Shown in pieces: positions 7,484 through 12,561 of a stretch of 16,050 nucleotides of DNA (position 1 is the first letter of the stretch; each line of letters begins with the position of its first letter). Source of the DNA: an uncultured Treponema sp. (lineage in GTDB: Bacteria; Spirochaetota; Spirochaetia; Treponematales; Treponemataceae); the NCBI GenBank assembly GCA_937885475.1, contig CAKZZR010000238.1:1-16050 (forward strand). The letters are read 5' to 3'. The notes beneath the pieces were generated by a model that made no database searches, was not told the DNA's origin, and saw only the letters and a program-made list of their open reading frames with translations. The position numbers and the translations under genes were made by a program.

Positions 7484-8127
7484 TCGCGCAGATATTTAAA
7501 AAAGCCGGACTGAATCAGAAGGTTCACGCCGAATGTGGTAAAAATCACGAATTCGCAGATGATGACAAGCCAGCCGTAAAGATTGAATATGAAGCGGCAG
7601 GCGATAATCAATGAAAAAACGAAAATGCTTATGCCGTTCGCAAGGTAGACGCGGCGTGTAAGCGTTTTCTTTTTTTCAGAAAGCGTGTCTGAAAGCTGCT
7701 TTGGAAAGCATAGAACGCTGATTGCGCCTAGCGTGATGAACATAATCGTTGCAAAAATCACGTGCAACTTGCCACTTACATAGTGAGAGACCATAAAAAC
7801 GCCGGCATATTCAAATTCCTCAAGTCCGTGAGGGAACGTAAGAATTCCCAGCATGGAAATTCCGCACAAGAAGAACAAGAGCTTTTCAAGTCGGTTATTG
7901 CTTCGGTGAGTTATGCTCAGCAGCGTGATTATCGAAAGAAGACCAATCATGATGATTCCGTCCGTCGCATAGTATGTTTCTGAAACGGAATGCCACCATC
8001 CGGGTAAGTTGTGCTGAGAAGTAGGAAGTCCAAATAAGATGGTAACTGGCGTGATGGTTTCAAAAATAAAGCCCATCACACGATTTTGGTATTCTCTGAT
8101 AATCGCTCGTTTTTCGTCAATTATCAT
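7480..8127 (-). CDS. Unrecognised six-helix membrane protein
   Basis: I do not recognise a characterised family. The 215-residue product has about six hydrophobic segments (roughly 16-35, 56-73, 83-99, 119-141, 159-178, 183-205). Residues between the first two helices, GWWHSVSETYYATDG (43-57), and the conserved-looking FPHGLEEFE (98-106) resemble the loops of uncharacterised small bacterial membrane proteins of the DUF998/Frag1-like kind, but that is only an impression. Translation is clearly Shine-Dalgarno led: the minus strand reads GAGAGGATTTT before the ATG. The gene is visibly richer in A+T than its neighbours and runs against them, which may indicate separate acquisition. Its stop codon overlaps that of the PAP2 gene in a shared CTAG, and its start is divergent from nnr. 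Confidence 0.8.
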   Translation of the reverse strand: MIIDEKRAIIREYQNRVMGFIFETITPVTILFGLPTSQHNLPGWWHSVSETYYATDGIIMIGLLSIITLLSITHRSNNRLEKLLFFLCGISMLGILTFPHGLEEFEYAGVFMVSHYVSGKLHVIFATIMFITLGAISVLCFPKQLSDTLSEKKKTLTRRVYLANGISIFVFSLIIACRFIFNLYGWLVIICEFVIFTTFGVNLLIQSGFFKYLRD

Positions 8128-8158
8128 AAAATCCTCTCATATATTGTTGGTTTCATAA

Positions 8159-8188
8159 TGCGCTAAGTTGAAGCGTTTGTCTAGCGCA
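8159..8188. promoter_or_regulatory. Dyad in the divergent intergenic region before nnr
   Basis: TGCGCTA (8159-8165) and TAGCGCA (8182-8188) form a perfect 7-bp inverted repeat separated by 16 bases. It sits between the divergent membrane protein gene and nnr, where a regulator binding site would be expected. It could equally form a weak RNA hairpin. Confidence 0.4.
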
Positions 8189-8204
8189 AAGAATTGAATT
8201 TTCT

Positions 8205-8210
8205 TACAAT
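8205..8210 (+). promoter_or_regulatory. Candidate -10 box directly before nnr
   Basis: TACAAT ends nine bases before the nnr ATG. There is no Shine-Dalgarno between it and the start codon and no strong -35 at the usual spacing. This is the same arrangement as before metH, the FAD gene and purD. Confidence 0.4.
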
Positions 8211-8219
8211 AATTGTGCT

Positions 8220-9893
8220 ATGAAAGAGATTTTTTCCGATTGTTCAGCGGTTGAGAAGGAAGCCAAGCGGCGGTTCTGTTTTCCTGAATTTGTGATGATG
8301 GAGAACGCTGCGGCGGCTCTTGAGGACGCGGTCCTGAAGGCGCTGGAGCGTGTTTGCGGGGAACGTTCGCGGAACGGGCATCCTGACGCTCAGGACGGAA
8401 CGAACGACACCGTGGTTGTTTTGTGCGGAAGCGGGAATAACGGCGCTGACGGCTATGCGCTTTCGAGGCGGCTTTTTGGCGTGGCAGACGTTGCGGTGGC
8501 GTTTTTGGGCGAGCCAAAGACGGCGGAAGCAGTTGCTCAGCGCAAGATGGCGGCGAGTCTTGGCGTGCCTATGACGGCAGATTTGGCGCAGGCAAAAGAA
8601 CTTTTGCAGGACGCGGCGGTAATCGTTGACTGCTTGTACGGAACAGGTTTTCATGGCGGGCTAGGTAAGGAAGCCGCCGTTTTGGTGCGCGCGGCAAATG
8701 AGGCTGCGGCATACCGCATTGCCTGCGACATTCCTAGCGGAATTGACCGTAACGGCATTATTTGCGCGCTGGAACAAGCGCTTGCGACAGGCAGCGCTGT
8801 GGCGAACGGCAATAATTGCGCGGCTGGGCAACCGGCTGCGGCAGGCAGCGCCGCGGAACGTTGCGGCGCGGGCGTAAGCCTTGCCTTTTGTGCGGATGAG
8901 ACGGTAACTATGGGCGCGCTTAAGACGGCGCTTTTTAGCGATGCGGCAAAGGATTTTTGCGGAACGATAACTACTGCGTCGCTTGGCATTGCGAGCGCGC
9001 AGTTTGCCTTGTGCGCCGTGCCCGACGCTTTTTTGCTTGAGCGTGCGGACATACGGCTTCCTGTGCGAGTCAAAAAATCCGCGCACAAGGGAGATTTTGG
9101 GCACACGGCTGTTGTAATGGGCGAAAAAGCCGGGGCTGCCATCGTTGCCGGAAGTGCGGCTCTTTCTTTTGGCTCCGGGCTTGTAACTGAAATAGACAGT
9201 GGGCTTTGCAAAACGAATTTTTTGATGAACCCAGAGCTTATGATTGCAAAATCCTTGCCGGAGCGGGCTTCGGCAGTGCTTTTAGGAAGCGGGTTGGGAC
9301 GTTCAGAAAAATCCTTTGCTGTGATAGAAAACCTTGTTGCAAAAGTGTGCGAGATGAAAAATCCTTCTGTAGTGCTGGACGCGGACTTTTTTTATTATGA
9401 AAACGTAACGGAAGTTCTGGAACGGCTTAATTCAATTCCCGGCGCGCGCGTAATCCTAACCCCGCATCCAAAGGAATTGTATGAGCTTTTGCGCCGTACT
9501 ACGCTGATTGCCCCTGATACTACGCTGATTGAGCCTGTCGAAATCACCTTTGATGAACTCTGCGCGCATCGTTTTGAATATGCCAGAAGATTTGCAGAAA
9601 AGTTTTCTAATCTTACATTGATTGCCAAGGGCGCGAATACATATATCTATTCAGAAGGAAAAGTGTTTGTCTGCGACTGCGGTACGCCCGCCCTTGCAAA
9701 GGCTGGTAGCGGCGATGTGCTTGCGGGGCTTTGTGCCGCGCTCCTTGCGCAGGGGTACGATGCGCCAAACGCTGCAAAAACCGCCGTTTTTGCGCATGCC
9801 GCTGCTTCTTTGCGCTTTGAGGAAAGCTTTGCATGCACGCCGCTTGCATTGGTAGAAAAATGCAAGGAATTTGCCGCTTCCGCTGGGATTTAG
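8220..9893 (+). CDS. nnr: Bifunctional NAD(P)H-hydrate epimerase / ADP-dependent dehydratase
   Basis: A metabolite-repair enzyme: the N-terminal epimerase interconverts R- and S-NAD(P)HX and the C-terminal dehydratase restores NAD(P)H at the cost of ADP. NnrE part (about 1-245): GSGNNGADGY at 70-79, with Ala where the family usually has a second Gly, CLYGTGF near 138-144 and DIPSGID at 170-176. NnrD part (about 270-557): KGDFGH 290-295, LTPHPKE 413-419, KGANT 470-474 and AGSGDVLAGL 495-504. At 557 residues it is longer than the usual roughly 500. The excess lies in an Ala/Gly/Asn/Cys-rich insertion (about 180-217) and in a tandem heptapeptide TTLIAPD/TTLIEPV (427-440) encoded by a repeat. No ribosome binding site is seen; the start is supported by family alignment of the N-terminal helix. 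Confidence 0.93.
   Translation: MKEIFSDCSAVEKEAKRRFCFPEFVMMENAAAALEDAVLKALERVCGERSRNGHPDAQDGTNDTVVVLCGSGNNGADGYALSRRLFGVADVAVAFLGEPKTAEAVAQRKMAASLGVPMTADLAQAKELLQDAAVIVDCLYGTGFHGGLGKEAAVLVRAANEAAAYRIACDIPSGIDRNGIICALEQALATGSAVANGNNCAAGQPAAAGSAAERCGAGVSLAFCADETVTMGALKTALFSDAAKDFCGTITTASLGIASAQFALCAVPDAFLLERADIRLPVRVKKSAHKGDFGHTAVVMGEKAGAAIVAGSAALSFGSGLVTEIDSGLCKTNFLMNPELMIAKSLPERASAVLLGSGLGRSEKSFAVIENLVAKVCEMKNPSVVLDADFFYYENVTEVLERLNSIPGARVILTPHPKELYELLRRTTLIAPDTTLIEPVEITFDELCAHRFEYARRFAEKFSNLTLIAKGANTYIYSEGKVFVCDCGTPALAKAGSGDVLAGLCAALLAQGYDAPNAAKTAVFAHAAASLRFEESFACTPLALVEKCKEFAASAGI
9498..9546 (+). repeat. In-frame tandem repeat ending in a REP-like core inside nnr
   Basis: Two 21-base units (9498-9518 and 9519-9539) share the first 12 bases, ACTACGCTGATT, and encode TTLIAPD and TTLIEPV. 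The second unit runs into TGATT-GAGCCTGTCGA-AATCA (9526-9546), a short palindrome whose GAGCCTGTCGA core matches the REP-like elements of the glnN and amt leaders. The length is a multiple of three, so the frame is kept. Confidence 0.7.
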
Positions 9894-9902
9894 GTCGTTC
9901 AC

Positions 9903-10012
9903 GCCTGCGCGCTCGCGGAGCAGTTGCCGCAGGCAAGGATTTGGACGGCGCAGCCGGACAAAGACCGAGCGTGAGCGGGCTGCGGAGGGATCGTTGCGTC
10001 CATTCTTTGCGC
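9903..10012. repeat. GC-rich structured intergenic sequence after nnr
   Basis: It contains nested inverted repeats: GCCTGC (9903-9908) with GCAGGC (9929-9934), GGACG (9943-9947) with CGTCC (9997-10001), and GCAGCC (9950-9955) with GGCTGC (9978-9983). There is no credible gene. It may be a degenerate dispersed repeat or a folded 3' untranslated region of nnr. Confidence 0.4.
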
Positions 10013-10052
10013 CCAAAAAGAAAAAAACTGTGGTAAAAGTGCGGAATTCCTA

Positions 10053-10081
10053 TTGATTAAATTTTTTTGTTGGTGTATAAA
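10053..10081 (+). promoter_or_regulatory. Predicted glnN promoter
   Basis: TTGATT (10053-10058), a 17-base spacer and TATAAA (10076-10081) make the best sigma-70-like promoter in the window. The predicted start site near 10088 lies only about six bases before the hairpin at 10094, so the first RNA made would be the hairpin itself. Confidence 0.6.
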
Positions 10082-10091
10082 AATACCAACA
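10068..10091. promoter_or_regulatory. Operator-like dyad over the glnN -10
   Basis: TGTTGGT-g-TAT (10068-10078) is the inverted partner of ATACCAACA (10083-10091) with a four-A centre. It covers the predicted -10 box and start region, the position expected for a repressor site. TTGGTGTA is also present at the manC promoter. Confidence 0.45.
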
Positions 10092-10093
10092 TC

Positions 10094-10150
10094 AAAGGCG
10101 ATGTGAATTTACTAAAAAAACTTTTAGCGAATTCACATCGCCTTTTTTTT
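10094..10150 (+). terminator. Strong terminator-like hairpin in the glnN leader
   Basis: AAAGGCGATGTGAATT (10094-10109) pairs perfectly with AATTCACATCGCCTTT (10130-10145). After a two-base internal mismatch, CTAAAA (10112-10117) pairs with TTTTAG (10122-10127). The hairpin is followed by eight T (10143-10150). It could end transcription from nnr, end a short RNA from the promoter just upstream, or act as an attenuator of glnN. Confidence 0.85.
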
Positions 10151-10158
10151 ATTTTTGC

Positions 10159-10202
10159 GGTCATTAAGCCTGTTGACTCGTAAGAGCACGAAGTAAATGA
10201 CC
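10159..10202 (+). repeat. REP-like element 1 in the glnN leader
   Basis: GGTCATT (10159-10165) pairs with AATGACC (10196-10202). The inside reads AAGCCTGTTGA then CTCGTAAGAGCACGAA, which recurs as CTCGTAAGGACACGAA on the opposite strand in the amt leader element at 12426-12463. It is followed directly by the 12-base palindrome CCGAATATTCGG (10202-10213). Confidence 0.7.
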
Positions 10203-10211
10203 CGAATATTC

Positions 10212-10236
10212 GGTGGTTGAGGTACTCGAAACCACC
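10212..10236 (+). repeat. REP-like element 2, hairpin before the glnN start
   Basis: GGTGGTT (10212-10218) and AACCACC (10230-10236) flank the 11-base core GAGGTACTCGA, comparable to GAGCCTGTCGA in nnr. It ends five bases before the GGAGG ribosome binding site. Confidence 0.7.
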
Positions 10237-10249
10237 TCATGGAGGATAT

Positions 10250-12337
10250 ATGACAAACGTACCTGAATTGTTTGGAAGCATGGTTTTCAATCAGGAAACT
10301 ATGAAAGAACGCCTGCCTAAAGAAACTTTTAAAGCTCTTAAAAAGACTTTGGACGAGGGAGCTCCGCTTGAGATTGAGGTTGCGAACGTTGTGGCTCATG
10401 CAATGAAGGAATGGGCTATTGAAAAAGGTGCGACTCACTTTGCGCACTGGTTCCAGCCATTGACTGGCGTTACTGCCGAAAAGCATGACTCGTTCATCAA
10501 TCCTCAGGATGACGGAACGGTTATCATGACTTTCAGCGGAAAGGAACTTGTTAAGGGCGAGCCTGACGCTTCAAGCTTCCCGAACGGAGGACACCGCGCG
10601 ACTTTTGAAGCTCGCGGCTATACAGTTTGGGACCCGACTTCGTATCCGTTCATCAAGGAACATACACTTTGTATTCCAACTGCGTTCTGTTCTTACACAG
10701 GCGAAGCTCTGGACAAAAAAACTCCGCTCCTTCGCTCAATGGAAGCTTTGGACGAGCAGGCAAAGCGCATCCTTAAGCTTTTTGGAAAGGACGTTAAGCA
10801 TGTTGCAACGACTGTTGGTCCTGAGCAGGAATATTTTATCGTTGACCATGATTTGTGGGCTCAGCGTAAAGACCTTAGAATGACAGGCCGCACGTTGTTC
10901 GGTGCAAAACCTTCTAAAGGTCAGGAAATGGAAGATCAGTATTTTGCCGCTTTGAATCCTCGCATCGTTAAATATATGGAAGATTTGAACGAAACCTTGT
11001 GGAAGTACGGCGTTCTTTCTAAGACTGAGCATAACGAGGTTGCTCCAGCTCAGCACGAGATGGCTCCAATATTCAGCACAACGAACCTTAGCGTTGACCA
11101 GAACCAGCTTACGATGGAGGTTATGAAAAAGGTTGCAAAGCGCCACGGTTTGGAATGTTTGCTGCATGAAAAGCCATTTGCCGGCGTGAACGGTTCTGGT
11201 AAGCACAATAACTGGTCAATGAGCACAAATGAGGGCGAAAACCTTCTTGAACCAGGAAAAACTCCAGAAAGCAACGCTCAGTTCCTTTTGTTCCTTACAG
11301 CTATTCTTAAGTCTGTTGATGAGAACCAGGATTTGCTCCGTGCCTCAGTTGCGAGCGCCGGAAACGATCACCGCCTTGGTGCAAACGAGGCGCCGCCGGC
11401 AATCATCTCTGTTTATCTTGGCGATGAGCTGCATGCCGTTCTTGAGTCAATTTACGAGGGTAAGGCTTACTCAAATGACAAGAAGGGCAAGATGACCATT
11501 GGTGCGGACGTACTGCCACCGATTCCAAAGGATTCAACAGACCGTAACCGTACTAGTCCGTTTGCGTTCACGGGAAATAAGTTTGAGTTCCGCTCTTGTG
11601 GTTCTTCGCTCAGTATTTCCGGACCTAACACGGTTCTGAACGCAATCGTTGCCTATACGCTCAAGGCCTTTGCAGACGAGCTTGAGGGCGCAAAGGACTT
11701 TGAGAAGGCTTTGAACACATTGATTGAGCGCGAGGTAAAAGTTCACTGGAAAATCGTGTTCAACGGCGACGGCTACGATGCAAGCTGGATTAAGGAAGCC
11801 GAGAAGCGCGGTCTTCTGAACCTTAAGACAACGCCTGATGCAATGGCTCATTACCTTGATGAGAAGAACCTTAAGCTCTTTACCGAGATGGGAGTTTATT
11901 CCAAGGAAGAAATGGAAACTCACTATGAGGTAAAGCTTGAGAAGTACAGCCAGATTCTGAACATCGAGGTTGAGACCATGCTTGAGATGATAAACAAGGA
12001 CATCCTGCCTGCGGCATACAAGTATATTGCTGCAGTAAGCAAGACCGTCCTTGACCTTAAGGCTGTGGTTCCGGGCGCAAAGGCGAGTGCACAGAGCGCG
12101 CTTCTTGCAAAACTTGACGGCTTAACCGGCGAGCTTGCGCAGAAGGCAGAGGAGCTTTGCAGGGTTCACTTGCAGGCAAAGGCAGAGACCGGCGCTATGG
12201 AGATGGCCCGCGCATATGCGGACAAGGTTCTTCCGGCAATGGCTGAAACCCGCGCCGTTGCAGACGAGATTGAGCCGCTCCTTGGCGAGGAATACAAGCC
12301 GTTCCCTTGCTACGAGGATTTGCTGTACCGCGTATAA
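10250..12337 (+). CDS. glnN: Glutamine synthetase type III
   Basis: It makes glutamine from glutamate, ammonia and ATP in the cytoplasm. At 695 residues it matches the large GSIII class rather than the roughly 470-residue GSI. GSIII hallmarks are present: FAHWFQPLTG (64-73), FPNGGHRATFEARGYTVWDPTSY (110-132), the catalytic-region TVGPEQEYF (188-196), HNEVAPAQHE (261-270) and KPFAGVNGSGKHNNWS (308-323). The start at 10250 is fixed by GGAGG (10241-10245) and the family N-terminus; an in-frame ATG at 10217 lies inside the REP-like hairpin and has no such site. The gene is followed by the ammonium transporter, so the two form a uptake-and-assimilation pair. Regulation probably occurs in the leader, which holds a promoter with an operator-like dyad, a terminator-like hairpin and two REP-like elements. 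Confidence 0.97.
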   Translation: MTNVPELFGSMVFNQETMKERLPKETFKALKKTLDEGAPLEIEVANVVAHAMKEWAIEKGATHFAHWFQPLTGVTAEKHDSFINPQDDGTVIMTFSGKELVKGEPDASSFPNGGHRATFEARGYTVWDPTSYPFIKEHTLCIPTAFCSYTGEALDKKTPLLRSMEALDEQAKRILKLFGKDVKHVATTVGPEQEYFIVDHDLWAQRKDLRMTGRTLFGAKPSKGQEMEDQYFAALNPRIVKYMEDLNETLWKYGVLSKTEHNEVAPAQHEMAPIFSTTNLSVDQNQLTMEVMKKVAKRHGLECLLHEKPFAGVNGSGKHNNWSMSTNEGENLLEPGKTPESNAQFLLFLTAILKSVDENQDLLRASVASAGNDHRLGANEAPPAIISVYLGDELHAVLESIYEGKAYSNDKKGKMTIGADVLPPIPKDSTDRNRTSPFAFTGNKFEFRSCGSSLSISGPNTVLNAIVAYTLKAFADELEGAKDFEKALNTLIEREVKVHWKIVFNGDGYDASWIKEAEKRGLLNLKTTPDAMAHYLDEKNLKLFTEMGVYSKEEMETHYEVKLEKYSQILNIEVETMLEMINKDILPAAYKYIAAVSKTVLDLKAVVPGAKASAQSALLAKLDGLTGELAQKAEELCRVHLQAKAETGAMEMARAYADKVLPAMAETRAVADEIEPLLGEEYKPFPCYEDLLYRV

Positions 12338-12353
12338 TGATGTAATTGAGTTA

Positions 12354-12389
12354 CGGTCGTTGAGCCTGTCGGGTCGAAGGACACTGAAG
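12354..12389 (+). repeat. REP-like element 1 in the amt leader (degenerate)
   Basis: CGGTCGTTGAGCCTGT at the left end matches CGGTCATTAAGCCTGT of the glnN leader element at two mismatches, and TCGAAGGACACTGAAG corresponds to TCGTAAGAGCACGAAG. The right arm of the palindrome is lost. Confidence 0.6.
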
Positions 12390-12390
12390 A

Positions 12391-12410
12391 TTGCCGAAGG
12401 TTGCCGAAGG
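12391..12410 (+). repeat. Two tandem copies of a 10-mer
   Basis: TTGCCGAAGG occurs twice in direct succession between the two REP-like elements of the amt leader. It is probably a local duplication within repeat-derived sequence. Confidence 0.6.
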
Positions 12411-12425
12411 CAGATGACTGTAAGA

Positions 12426-12463
12426 CGGTGGTTCGGTTCGTGTCCTTACGAGCTAAACCACCG
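12426..12463 (-). repeat. REP-like element 2 in the amt leader (reverse orientation)
   Basis: CGGTGGTT (12426-12433) pairs with AACCACCG (12456-12463). Read on the minus strand the inside contains CTCGTAAGGACACGAA, the counterpart of the glnN leader element at 10159-10202. Confidence 0.7.
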
Positions 12464-12484
12464 GGTAAAAAAATATTTTAGCAC

Positions 12485-12547
12485 AAAGGCGTGCATTCAT
12501 GAAGAAAGAACGAGACTCTTTCTGTCATGCGTGCACGCCTTTTTTTT
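12485..12547 (+). terminator. Terminator-like hairpin abutting the amt ribosome binding site
   Basis: AAAGGCGTGCA (12485-12495) pairs with TGCACGCCTTT (12532-12542). Beyond a two-base mismatch CATGA (12498-12502) pairs with TCATG (12525-12529), and AGAAAG (12503-12508) with CTTTCT (12518-12523), around a nine-base loop. Eight T follow (12540-12547), and GGAGG of amt begins at 12552. There is no room for a promoter between them, so amt transcripts must read through; this points to an attenuator rather than a simple glnN terminator. Confidence 0.85.
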
Positions 12548-12561
12548 ATTTGGAGGTCTAT

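Noticed and set aside
10198..10221. Seven-codon open frame MTRIFGG in the glnN leader as an attenuation leader peptide
   Set aside because: It lies downstream of the hairpin it would have to control, has no ribosome binding site and is not enriched in Gln or Glu codons.
9894..10249. Sigma-54 (-24/-12) promoter before glnN
   Set aside because: No GG-10-GC pair with the usual flanking bases was convincing; the sigma-70-like site fits better.
12499..12561. In-frame upstream ATG that would add 21 residues to Amt
   Set aside because: It lies within the terminator-like hairpin with no Shine-Dalgarno, whereas the ATG at 12562 has GGAGG at ideal spacing.
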